Assembly: GCF_001050155.1 (NCBI RefSeq)
Contig: NZ_LFVY01000001.1
Coordinates: 372,001 to 436,000, forward strand
Direction of reading: 5' to 3'
Origin: Nitratireductor soli
GTDB taxonomy: Bacteria; Pseudomonadota; Alphaproteobacteria; Rhizobiales; Rhizobiaceae
Length of the DNA stretch: 64,000 bases
Below are positions 27,417-35,144 of the stretch, in pieces. Every line of letters begins with the position of its first letter. Position 1 is the first letter of the stretch. The notes under the pieces are model-generated. The model was not told where the DNA came from. It searched no databases and worked only from the letters and a program-made list of their open reading frames with translations. Position numbers and translations under genes: made by a program.

Positions 27417-28460
27417 ATGACCAATCGCGACAATCCATATGACAAGGCGGGGCCTTACGACCAGGCAGGCGCCTATGGTGCCGGTGGAGCCCGGTATACG
27501 GCCAATGTCGAGTTTGCCGCTCCCGGCGATGCCGCGCCGGCTGCGACGCCGGCGTTCTCCTTGTCGGACGCGCCGCCGGCGCCAGCGGGAGAGCTCATCA
27601 AGGATACGACGACGGCGGCGTTCGGCAAGGATGTGATCGAGGAATCGCGCCGCCAGCCCGTGCTGGTCGATTTCTGGGCGCCCTGGTGCGGCCCGTGCAA
27701 GCAATTGACGCCGGTTCTGGAAAAAGCCGTGCGGGAAGCGGGCGGCACGGTAAAGCTTGTCAAGATGAACATCGACGAGCATCCGGCTATCGCCGGCCAG
27801 CTTGGCGTGCAGTCGATCCCCGCCGTATTCGCCTTCAAGGACGGGCAACCGGTCGACGGCTTCATGGGCGCGCTGCCGGAAAGCCAGGTCAAGGACTTCA
27901 TCAAGCGGCTCGGCGGGACGGCAGGGCCGGGCGCCGAGATCGACGATGCGCTGGCTGCCGCCGCGGAGGCGCGGACGGCCGGCGACGCGCAGATGGCCGC
28001 GCAGATCTATTCGGCCGTTCTGCAGCGTGCGCCGGACAATATCGATGCCATCGCAGGGCTTGCCGATCTGATGTTCGAGGCGGGGCAGGTGGAGCAGGCG
28101 GGCGAGCTCCTGGCCCAGGTGCCGCCCGACAAGGCCGATGCGGCGCCCGTGGCGGCGCTTCGGGCAAAAATGGCGCTGGCGGAGCAGGTGGCGGGCCTTG
28201 GCGACAGCGCCGCCCTGGAAAGCCGCCTGGCGGCCGATCCGGCCGATCACCAGGCCCGCTTCGACCTGGCGCTGTTGCAGAACGCCAGGGGCGACCGCGC
28301 GGCGGCGGCCGAAAGCCTGCTGTCGATCGTTCGCGCCGACCGCGAATGGCAGGAGGATGGCGCGCGTGCGCAGTTGCTGAAGTTCTTCGAGGCGTGGGGT
28401 CCGACCGACCCGGCAACATTGGCTGCCCGGCGCAAATTGTCATCGCTGCTGTTTTCCTGA
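27417..28460 (+). CDS. thioredoxin-TPR co-chaperone (CnoX/YbbN-like)
   Basis: A 347-residue protein: a low-complexity N-terminus of about 55 residues, a thioredoxin domain with intact WAPWCGPCKQ near residue 86, and a C-terminal half of TPR-like helical repeats (DDALAAAAEARTAGD onward). This is the YbbN/CnoX layout; those proteins protect clients from oxidation and pass them to chaperones. Retention of both active-site cysteines suggests redox activity. It heads a run of housekeeping genes. Confidence 0.93.
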   Translation: MTNRDNPYDKAGPYDQAGAYGAGGARYTANVEFAAPGDAAPAATPAFSLSDAPPAPAGELIKDTTTAAFGKDVIEESRRQPVLVDFWAPWCGPCKQLTPVLEKAVREAGGTVKLVKMNIDEHPAIAGQLGVQSIPAVFAFKDGQPVDGFMGALPESQVKDFIKRLGGTAGPGAEIDDALAAAAEARTAGDAQMAAQIYSAVLQRAPDNIDAIAGLADLMFEAGQVEQAGELLAQVPPDKADAAPVAALRAKMALAEQVAGLGDSAALESRLAADPADHQARFDLALLQNARGDRAAAAESLLSIVRADREWQEDGARAQLLKFFEAWGPTDPATLAARRKLSSLLFS

Positions 28461-28640
28461 GACGGGCCCGATTATTTGCTTATTCGCCAGGCTGCTCCAG
28501 ATAACGGGCAAACCTAGTGCGACGCAGCACCCGAAAGGATAGCTTTGCTTTCCTTCAAGTGACGCAAGGTCGCCTGGATGCAACAGTCTGGTGGCCTGCT
28601 TGTCCCAGTCCAAACCTATCGGTTTGACTGGGGCAGGGCA

Positions 28641-28756
28641 CTAGAGCGGGATGAGGAAGAGCGTGAAGCGGTTTTCCGCCTGCATCCCGCTCTAACTTGT
28701 TGAGAGCGGTCACGTTTATGGTTCTGGAATGATTCAAGCCAAAATCATCGTGATCC
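28641..28756. repeat. dispersed two-hairpin intergenic repeat, copy 2 (inverted)
   Basis: The reverse complement of this stretch closely matches the repeat at 17575-17689: the AGAGCGGGATG-bounded palindrome with GGCGGAAAACCGC, the spacer GCTCTCAACAAGTTAGAG and the GATCACGATGATTTTGG arm, though the second arm of that palindrome has diverged. The gap 28461-28768 contains little else: a short stretch of TTTCCTT/AAGGA-type dyads near 28535-28560, with no RNA or gene that I can see. Confidence 0.85.
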
Positions 28757-28768
28757 AGGGAGAAGTCG

Positions 28769-29440
28769 GTGAAGGCAGGCAATCTATCCTATCGGCGCGC
28801 GAGTGACATTGACAGTGTGATCCCCGTCTTTCCATTGTCGGCGGCGCTGTTGCTGCCCGGCGGGCGGCTGCCGCTCAACGTTTTCGAACCACGCTACCTG
28901 GCGATGACCGACTATGCGCTTTCCGGCGCGCGGCTGATCGGCATGGTGCAGCCGCGCCTCGACGGGGCGCGACGCGCCGACGGAGAGCCGGAACTGTGCC
29001 AGGTGGGCTGCGTCGGCCGGCTCGCCTCGGTTTCGGAAACCGGCGACGGCCGCTATCTGATCACGCTGAACGGCATCTGCCGGTTCCGGCTGGCCGAAGA
29101 GCTGACGGTGCGCACCCCGTTCCGGCAGTGCCGCATCACGCCCTTCGAGAGCGATCTTCACGAGGAAACGGATGAGGAACGGGTCGACAGGCCAGCCCTG
29201 CTCAGGGTCTTCCGCGCCTATCTCGACGCCAACAATCTGGAAGCCGACTGGGACAGCGTCAATCAAGCGGAGAACGCCAGCCTGGTCAACGCGCTGTCGA
29301 TGATGGTGCCATATGGCGCGGCGGAGAAGCAGGCGCTGCTGGAAGCGCCGGACCTGAAAACGCGCGCCGAGACGCTGATCGCCATTACCGAGATCGCCCT
29401 GGCGCAGGGCGGCGAGAATACCAGCCGGCATCTGCAATAG
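28769..29440 (+). CDS. LON peptidase substrate-binding domain protein
   Basis: A 223-residue protein consisting of the LON N-terminal (substrate-recognition) domain alone, without ATPase or protease parts. Signatures: [29 protein letters not shown] near residue 17 and GVGRxA-like [31 protein letters not shown] start with GGGAGAAG upstream. A Trm112-like gene follows after seven bases, a pairing often seen in alphaproteobacteria. Role probably in protein quality control. Confidence 0.93.
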   Translation: MKAGNLSYRRASDIDSVIPVFPLSAALLLPGGRLPLNVFEPRYLAMTDYALSGARLIGMVQPRLDGARRADGEPELCQVGCVGRLASVSETGDGRYLITLNGICRFRLAEELTVRTPFRQCRITPFESDLHEETDEERVDRPALLRVFRAYLDANNLEADWDSVNQAENASLVNALSMMVPYGAAEKQALLEAPDLKTRAETLIAITEIALAQGGENTSRHLQ

Positions 29441-29447
29441 GCAATGG

Positions 29448-29657
29448 ATGGGCACCATGGACACGCAACGGATCGACCGCAAGCTCCTCGAGCTCCTCGT
29501 CTGCCCCCTGACGAAGGGGCCGCTGCGCTGGAACGCCGAGACCAATGAGCTGGTCTCGGCCAAGGCGCAGCTTGCCTATCCGGTGCGCGACGGCATTCCG
29601 ATCATGCTGCCGTCGGAAGCGCGGCCTCTGGAAGATGGCCGCGCCCGCGCCAGATAG
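29448..29657 (+). CDS. Trm112-family small protein
   Basis: A 69-residue Trm112/YcaR-type protein: [19 protein letters not shown], a single CP motif rather than a full zinc site, and [17 protein letters not shown]. The family activates methyltransferases in eukaryotes; bacterial role is unclear. An in-frame ATG at 29457 could be the true start. It is the last gene of the operon and ends five bases before the convergent ABC permease gene. Confidence 0.93.
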   Translation: MGTMDTQRIDRKLLELLVCPLTKGPLRWNAETNELVSAKAQLAYPVRDGIPIMLPSEARPLEDGRARAR

Positions 29658-29662
29658 GGCCT

Positions 29663-30592
29663 CTATTCGCGAAAGCTTTCGCGCGCCGTCGCCGCCTGCC
29701 GGCCGCCGGCGCCGCGCAGGCTGGGCAGCGCCAGCATCAACAGCACGAAAGCGCCGGTCGCCAGCTTCAGGTCGGGTGGCGGCATGCCTGCGGCAAGACA
29801 CAACGATACAAGCTGGTAGTAGACGATGGCGCCGGCGAAGGGGGCGAGCAGTTGGCGCCAGACCGTCGTCTTGCCGACGATGGCCTCGCCGATCATCAGC
29901 GCGGCAAGCCCGTTGATCAGGATGCCCAGGCCCATATTGACGTCGGCAAACCCCTGTGACTGGACCATCAGTGCGCCCGACAGGGCCGAGAAGGCGCCGG
30001 CCAGGCCGACGCCGCCGATGGTCGCCGCCCAGACATTGATGCCCTGCGCCTCGGCCATGGCCGGATTGGCGCCGACGGCACGCACAGCCGTGCCCTTTTC
30101 GGTGGTGAAATAGAAGTTCAACAGCAGGAAGACGATGACCGAGATGATGCCGACGGCGACGATCTTGGCGATGGGAAAGCCAGCTTGCGTGAAAGGCACC
30201 CAGTCGAAGATCGTCGTCGAGCCGAACACCGACAGGTTGGAACGGCCCATGATGCGCAGATTGACGCTGTAGAGCATGGTCATGACCAGAATGCCGGCCA
30301 ACAGCGTGTGGATGCGGAAGCGCAGATGAATGAAGGCCGTGCAGCAGCCGGCGATGAAGCCGAACAGCAGGGCGATGCCGATCGCGGTTATCGGCGACAG
30401 GCCGGCGGCCAGCGCCACGCCGCAGATGCAGCCTCCGAGTGGAAAGGCGCCCTCGCTGGTCAGATCGGGAAAGCTCAGCATGCGGAAGGGGATCATGATG
30501 CCGGCGACGACGAAACCGAGGATCAGGCTCTGCGCCAGCGTCACCGGGATCAGGGCGACGAAACTCGTCAGGGTGGTTTGCAGGAAATCCAT
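29663..30592 (-). CDS. ABC transporter permease (COG4120 type)
   Basis: A 309-residue inner-membrane protein with about eight to nine helices and the segment GFVVAGIMIPFRMLSFPDLTSEGAF near residue 25, characteristic of permeases that pair with COG2984 binding proteins. The RAVGANPAMAEAQGIN segment is the coupling loop that contacts the ATPase. It follows the ATPase gene by three bases. Family members have been linked to aromatic amino acid uptake in Gram-positive bacteria; the substrate here is unknown. Confidence 0.93.
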   Translation of the reverse strand: MDFLQTTLTSFVALIPVTLAQSLILGFVVAGIMIPFRMLSFPDLTSEGAFPLGGCICGVALAAGLSPITAIGIALLFGFIAGCCTAFIHLRFRIHTLLAGILVMTMLYSVNLRIMGRSNLSVFGSTTIFDWVPFTQAGFPIAKIVAVGIISVIVFLLLNFYFTTEKGTAVRAVGANPAMAEAQGINVWAATIGGVGLAGAFSALSGALMVQSQGFADVNMGLGILINGLAALMIGEAIVGKTTVWRQLLAPFAGAIVYYQLVSLCLAAGMPPPDLKLATGAFVLLMLALPSLRGAGGRQAATARESFRE

Positions 30593-30595
30593 GGG

Positions 30596-31381
30596 TCAGC
30601 TCGCCAGCAGCATGCGGTCGGTCTTGGTGGAGAAATGGCCGATCAGGTCCGGGACCGTCACATTGGCCTTTTCGGCACCACCGATTTCCAGGTGGACATG
30701 TCCTGAATCCAGCATCACCACCCGGTGACCGTAATCGACTGCGTGCTGCATGTTGTGCGTTACCATCAGTGTGGTCAGCTTCAGTGCCTCGACGGCGCGA
30801 ACCGTGGCGCTCATGACGATGTCGGCCGTGCGCGGGTCGAGCGCCGCCGTGTGTTCGTCCAGCAGCAGGAGGTCGGGCGAGCCGCTGACGGCCATGATCA
30901 GTGACAGCGACTGGCGCTGACCGCCCGACAACAGCTCGACGCGCGTGTCGAGCCGGTTTTCCAGGCCAAGGCCGAGGATCGACAGGCGTTCGCGATAGGT
31001 GGAAAGGCGCTTGGCGTTCAGTCCGGGGCGCAGGGTGCGCCGTCTGCTGCGCAGATCGGCCAGCAGCATGTTTTCCGCGACGGTCATGCTGGCCGCGGTG
31101 CCGAGCATCGGGTCCTGGAAAACGCGGGCTATGCGCGCGGCGCGCTTGTGAACGGGCATGGCCGTCAGGTCGTCGCCATTGACGATGACGCTGCCCGAAT
31201 CGAGCATCAGCGAGCCCGACACGGCATTCAGCATGCTGCTCTTGCCGGCGCCGTTGGAGCCGATGACGACGGCGAATTCGCCGGTCGCCAGCGTCAGGTC
31301 GAGGCCGTTGAGGGCCACCTTTTCGTCAGGCTGTCCCCGGTAGAATGTTTTTCGCGCGGCACGGACTTCCAGCACCGGCAC
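30596..31381 (-). CDS. ABC transporter ATP-binding protein (COG1101 type)
   Basis: A 261-residue ATPase with Walker A GSNGAGKSS near residue 41, the signature LSGGQRQSLSLIMA near 150, Walker B LLLLDEHTAALD near 170 and the H-loop histidine in VTHNM. LDEHTAALDP is the characteristic wording of the ATPases paired with COG4120 permeases. It energises the importer formed with its neighbours on either side. Confidence 0.95.
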   Translation of the reverse strand: MPVLEVRAARKTFYRGQPDEKVALNGLDLTLATGEFAVVIGSNGAGKSSMLNAVSGSLMLDSGSVIVNGDDLTAMPVHKRAARIARVFQDPMLGTAASMTVAENMLLADLRSRRRTLRPGLNAKRLSTYRERLSILGLGLENRLDTRVELLSGGQRQSLSLIMAVSGSPDLLLLDEHTAALDPRTADIVMSATVRAVEALKLTTLMVTHNMQHAVDYGHRVVMLDSGHVHLEIGGAEKANVTVPDLIGHFSTKTDRMLLAS

Positions 31382-31397
31382 CTCCCTTGAATTGAAT

Positions 31398-31421
31398 GCG
31401 GCGCCTCGTTGGAGGCGCCGC
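31398..31421 (-). other. intercistronic hairpin in the ABC operon
   Basis: A perfect ten-base stem (GCGGCGCCTC and complement) with a GTTG loop between the binding-protein and ATPase genes. There is no T run after it, so an mRNA-stability or processing role favouring the binding protein is more likely than termination. Confidence 0.6.
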
Positions 31422-31438
31422 AGATGTTCGGCGTCGGT

Positions 31439-32425
31439 TCAGTCGACGATGCAGCCGCAATCGGCGAACTCTTCGGGGATCTCCAGGCCGAACGCGACCA
31501 TGCCCTTCTTCGAGATGCGCGGAGCGTGGTCCTCATAGGCCGGGTTGACCGGCGCGATCGTCTTCGGGTCGGCGCCCTTCAGGATCTCGACGGCGATCTT
31601 GCCGGCGTTGACGCCCACCTGCTGGTAGTTGACCGCGAAGCTCGCCGGCACGACGCCGTCGGACACGGCGCCGTCATCGGAGTTGATGATCGGGATACCG
31701 GCCTGGCGGGCAGCCGCCGAAACGGCCGCGATGGCCGGCTGCAGCAGGTTCGAGGCGGGCGTGTAGATCACGTCGACCTTGCCGGCCAGCGATGCGATGC
31801 GCTGCTGGATGTCGTTGACGTTGTCGACGCCGACCTCGACCACCTCGAAGCCGGCGGCGGGGGCGGCCTCCTTGACCTTGTCGAGGATCGCCGCATCATT
31901 GGCCTCGCCCGGATTGTAGGGCAGGCCGAAGCGCTTGGCCTCGGGCACCAGCTTCTTGGCGAATTCCATCACGGCGGCGACATCCTGCAGGTCGCTCGCG
32001 CCGGTCATGCCTTCATCGCCCGCTTCCCACGAAGGCACGAGCTTGGCGGCGACCGGGTCGGTGACGGCGGAAAAGACGATCGGGATGCCCGAGCCGGCTA
32101 GCGCCTTCTTGGCGATCTGCGAGACCGGCGTGGTGACGGTGTACATCAGCTTCGGGTTTTCCGCCTGCAGCTTGGCGATCATCTGCGGCACCAGCGAAGC
32201 GTCGAAATTGGTGTGGCTCACCGAGTAGACGACATCCTTGCCCTCCACATAGCCGCCATCGGTCAGCGCCTGCTTGAAACCCTCGATGGCCGTGTTGAGC
32301 TGCGGATGCTCGCCGAAATTGGCGATGCCGATGCGGATCGGCTCGGCCATGGCCGAGCCGAGACCAAAGGCCAGGGCGCCGGCAACGGCAAGGCTGCGCA
32401 GCGATAAACTTGTCTTTCCGGTCAT
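31439..32425 (-). CDS. ABC transporter substrate-binding protein (COG2984 family)
   Basis: A 328-residue periplasmic protein with a signal peptide (cleavage after AMA near residue 26). It has the two-lobed COG2984 fold with FGEHPQLNTAIEGFKQAL near the start and GLPYNPGEANDAAILDKVKEAA in the hinge region. The start at 32425 has a GGGAGGA site seven bases upstream; an ATG nine codons earlier does not. First gene of the ABC operon, preceded by a good promoter and AT-rich operators, and divergent from a GntR regulator. Confidence 0.94.
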   Translation of the reverse strand: MTGKTSLSLRSLAVAGALAFGLGSAMAEPIRIGIANFGEHPQLNTAIEGFKQALTDGGYVEGKDVVYSVSHTNFDASLVPQMIAKLQAENPKLMYTVTTPVSQIAKKALAGSGIPIVFSAVTDPVAAKLVPSWEAGDEGMTGASDLQDVAAVMEFAKKLVPEAKRFGLPYNPGEANDAAILDKVKEAAPAAGFEVVEVGVDNVNDIQQRIASLAGKVDVIYTPASNLLQPAIAAVSAAARQAGIPIINSDDGAVSDGVVPASFAVNYQQVGVNAGKIAVEILKGADPKTIAPVNPAYEDHAPRISKKGMVAFGLEIPEEFADCGCIVD

Positions 32426-32592
32426 GTCATTCCTCCCACAGGACCCGGACATGATGAGCGGAGGGGATTTCCCGACCGCGCGATCACGCCATACAACAAA
32501 CGAACAGAGGCTTGGGCGGAGCCCGCTTTCCTCCGCCGGAGGGGTTGCGCATGCGCCGTCGCATGCCTCCTCCCCACCCGGATGCAGCGGTC

Positions 32593-32620
32593 ATCATATC
32601 GCCGGGTCTTGGGCTGTCAA
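32593..32620 (-). promoter_or_regulatory. promoter of the ABC operon
   Basis: On the minus strand a perfect -35 TTGACA (32620-32615) is separated by 16 bases from a -10 TATGAT (32598-32593). Position and orientation fit transcription of the binding-protein gene. The operator-like sites lie immediately upstream of the -35. Confidence 0.65.
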
Positions 32621-32622
32621 AT

Positions 32623-32663
32623 ACTATATATAATTGTTGAATGGACGAAAAATTATATATAAT
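32623..32663. promoter_or_regulatory. twin AT-rich operator sites (GntR candidate)
   Basis: Two near-identical 12-base sites, ACTATATATAAT at 32623 and the perfect palindrome ATTATATATAAT at 32652, lie 29 bases apart in the spacer between the ABC operon and the GntR gene. The second is nine bases from the GntR ribosome-binding site. They would let one regulator control both directions. Confidence 0.6.
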
Positions 32664-32686
32664 CATGGCACGAGGAGGACCGTTGC

Positions 32687-33451
32687 TTGCTGCACACCGC
32701 AATTGACGAAGAAAAACCGCGCACCAAGACGGAAGCGGCCTACCTGACGCTCAGGCGGGACATTCTGGCGACGCGGCTGATGCCCGGCGCGCCGTTGCGC
32801 ATCGGCGCCCTGCGCGAGACCTACGGGCTTGGCTGGACGCCGTTGCGCGAGGCCCTGTCGCGGCTGGAGGCGGAACGCCTGGTCACTGCCGTCAGCAATC
32901 GCGGCTTTGCCGTCGCGCCGGTGTCGCGCAAGGAACTGGAAGACCTTTCCAAGGCACGCATGGCGGTTGAGGCAGCGCTGCTCGAAGAGGCGATCCGCAC
33001 TGGCGGCAACGACTGGGAGGGTGCGGTGGTGACGGCGCATTATCGCCTGTCGCGTTGCAAGATTCCCGCCGTCGGGCTTTCGGAAGCGATCCTGCTCGAC
33101 TGGGTGCAGAAGCATCAGGAATTCCATGAAGCCCTGCTTTCGGCGGCCGATGCCGCCTGGCTGAAGCATTTCTATTCACAAATCTGGGGACAACTCTGCC
33201 GGCACCACATCTTCCTCACCGTGACGCCGACCTTGCGCGCCGCCGCAGGCAATGCGGTCGGCCATGAGGCGGCCGTCGCCGCGCTGCATGACGCGATGTC
33301 GCTTGACCAGCACACGCGCCTGATGGAGCTTGCGCTGGACCGGGACCTGGAGGGAGCGCTGGCGTTGATGAAGCAGCATGTCGGATTGACCGTCGATGTC
33401 TACACGCTGGCCGACGGGCAGGGCGCGGAGGACGGCGGGACGGCGGCGTGA
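32687..33451 (+). CDS. GntR-family transcriptional regulator (FCD domain)
   Basis: A 254-residue FadR-type GntR protein: winged helix at the N-terminus (TEAAYLTLRRDILATRLMPG, then YGLGWTPLREALSRLEAERLV) and an all-helical FCD effector domain with HQEFHEALLSAA and a late EHxA-like region. Start is TTG with a strong GAGGAGG site eight bases upstream; no in-frame ATG fits. It is divergent from the ABC importer, which it probably controls, and overlaps the next membrane-protein gene by four bases. Confidence 0.93.
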   Translation: MLHTAIDEEKPRTKTEAAYLTLRRDILATRLMPGAPLRIGALRETYGLGWTPLREALSRLEAERLVTAVSNRGFAVAPVSRKELEDLSKARMAVEAALLEEAIRTGGNDWEGAVVTAHYRLSRCKIPAVGLSEAILLDWVQKHQEFHEALLSAADAAWLKHFYSQIWGQLCRHHIFLTVTPTLRAAAGNAVGHEAAVAALHDAMSLDQHTRLMELALDRDLEGALALMKQHVGLTVDVYTLADGQGAEDGGTAA

Positions 33452-34881
33452 CCGGCCTGGCACGGCGCGGCCGCCCATGGGCGCTTGCTGTACTCGCCGC
33501 GCTTGCCTGGAGCGGTGATTGCGGCCAGGCATTGGCGCATGCTTCGGACCGTGGGCATGTGCTTCTGCTGCCGACGCAATACTATCTCTTCGGCGGCATG
33601 CTGGCCGTTGCGCTCAGCTTCCTCATCCTGGTTTTCCTGCCGGCGGATGGCATCGACCGGCAGGCCGGCCGGCGGCTGCGGCTGGTGCGGCTGCCGTTCG
33701 ACGGCCGGGCCGCGGCGAGCCTCCTGTCGTTCCTGTTTTTCGTCGGCCTGCTTGTCGCCGGCGCGTTCGGCAGCCGGGATCCGCTGTCCAATCCGCTGCC
33801 GTTGATCATCTGGACCCTGCTGTGGGTCGGGCTGACCCTGGTTCAGGGCGTTTTGGGCAATCTCTGGGCATGGCTCAACCCGTGGTACGGCCCGTGGCGG
33901 GTGCTGATGCGCGCCGGCGTGCCCGAAACGGGATGGCTTCGGCTGCCTGCATGGCTCGGCATGGGTCCGGCGGTGCTGCTGCTGTTCGCCTTCGCCTGGT
34001 TCGAGCTTGTCTATCCCGCCCCCGATGATCCGGCGCGGCTGGTTGTTGCCGTGTCGGCCTATTGGCTGTTCACCATGGTCGGGATCGTGCTTTTCGGCCA
34101 TCGGGCGTGGACACGCCGCGTCGAGTTCCTGTCGGTGTTCTTCGGCATGATCGCCCGGCTTTCCCTGTTCGCCGTTTTCCGCGACGGGCAGGGAAGGGCA
34201 ATCGTCACGCTCGGCCTGCCCGGCCATAAATTGAGCGACAGCCAGGCTCTTCCGGCCTCCGGCGTGGTGTTCCTGTTGCTCGCCCTCGGCTCCGTTTCGT
34301 TCGACGGTTTCATGCGCACATTCTTCTGGCTCGACCTGATCGGCGTGAACCCGCTGGAATTTCCCGGCCGCTCGGCGCTCGTCGCGCCGAACACGCTTGG
34401 ACTGGCGGCCATGGCCGTGGCGCTCTGCACGGCGTTTGTGCTGGCGGTCCGGCTCGGAGAGGCGATTGCCGGCGGGGCCGCGCCGGCGCGCGCGGCGGGC
34501 CTGCTCGTCTGGTCGATCGTGCCGATCGCGCTGGCCTATCATTTCTCGCATTATCTCGTCGCCTTCGCCATCAACGGCCAGTATGCGCTGGCCGCACTGT
34601 CCGACCCGCTGGTGCGCGGCTGGGACCTGTTCGGCACGGCAGGCATGCATGTGCAGGCGGGCGTGGCGCTCGGCGCGCAATCGGCCTGGATCATCTGGAA
34701 CGCGCAGGCGCTGGCGATCATCGGCGCGCATGTGCTGGCCGTCATCATCGCTCATCTGATCGCCTACCGGCTGTTCGGCTCGGCGCAGCGGGCGAGCCTC
34801 AGCCAGATTCCGCTGGCGATTTTGATGGTCGCCTACACGGTTTTCGGCCTGTGGCTCCTTTCCGCGCCGACGGCGGGTTAG
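33448..34881 (+). CDS. polytopic membrane protein, possibly fenitrothion-hydrolase-like
   Basis: A 477-residue protein with about ten to twelve hydrophobic helices and an N-terminal signal-like segment followed by HASDRGHVLLLPTQYYLFGG. That opening resembles membrane proteins annotated as fenitrothion hydrolase (FedA-like), but I recall this only at the level of the motif and the true activity is unknown. Conserved-looking internal pieces include WAWLNPWYGPWR and HFSHYLVAFAINGQY. GTG start overlapping the GntR stop implies co-expression with the regulator. No enzyme motif is otherwise recognisable. Confidence 0.7.
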   Translation: MTGLARRGRPWALAVLAALAWSGDCGQALAHASDRGHVLLLPTQYYLFGGMLAVALSFLILVFLPADGIDRQAGRRLRLVRLPFDGRAAASLLSFLFFVGLLVAGAFGSRDPLSNPLPLIIWTLLWVGLTLVQGVLGNLWAWLNPWYGPWRVLMRAGVPETGWLRLPAWLGMGPAVLLLFAFAWFELVYPAPDDPARLVVAVSAYWLFTMVGIVLFGHRAWTRRVEFLSVFFGMIARLSLFAVFRDGQGRAIVTLGLPGHKLSDSQALPASGVVFLLLALGSVSFDGFMRTFFWLDLIGVNPLEFPGRSALVAPNTLGLAAMAVALCTAFVLAVRLGEAIAGGAAPARAAGLLVWSIVPIALAYHFSHYLVAFAINGQYALAALSDPLVRGWDLFGTAGMHVQAGVALGAQSAWIIWNAQALAIIGAHVLAVIIAHLIAYRLFGSAQRASLSQIPLAILMVAYTVFGLWLLSAPTAG

Positions 34882-35007
34882 CGGCGGACTGAAGAGTAGA
34901 ACCAATTTTCGCGAATCGGCCGTTTTTGTAACTCTTTGTTTCTTCGTGTTTTTGCGCCGATTTGGTGATTTCGCTCGCCGGCAAAATCCTCTAAAAGACA
35001 GGCGCGT

Positions 35008-35107
35008 TTCCCTTGGGGCATGTCCTGTTGCCAAGGGAATGGATTGGTGATTTAGTTTGTACACAAGTGATTTTTCCAACGCTGGAAAAAGTCTCCAGCC
35101 GTTGGAA
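35008..35107. promoter_or_regulatory. leader of the ABC importer operon: two hairpins around a palindromic motif
   Basis: Upstream of the binding-protein gene are a perfect nine-base hairpin (TTCCCTTGG/CCAAGGGAA, 35008-35039), an operator-like TTGT-AC-ACAA (35057-35066), and a second hairpin (TTCCAACG-CTGG with complement, 35074-35107) ending 37 bases before the ATG. A related TTTGTACAC palindrome lies at 41429-41444. The rest of 34882-35144 shows AT-rich stretches suitable for a promoter but nothing definite. Confidence 0.5.
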
Positions 35108-35144
35108 TTGCTCGGTCAAACGATCACAACAATGGGGAACCGGC

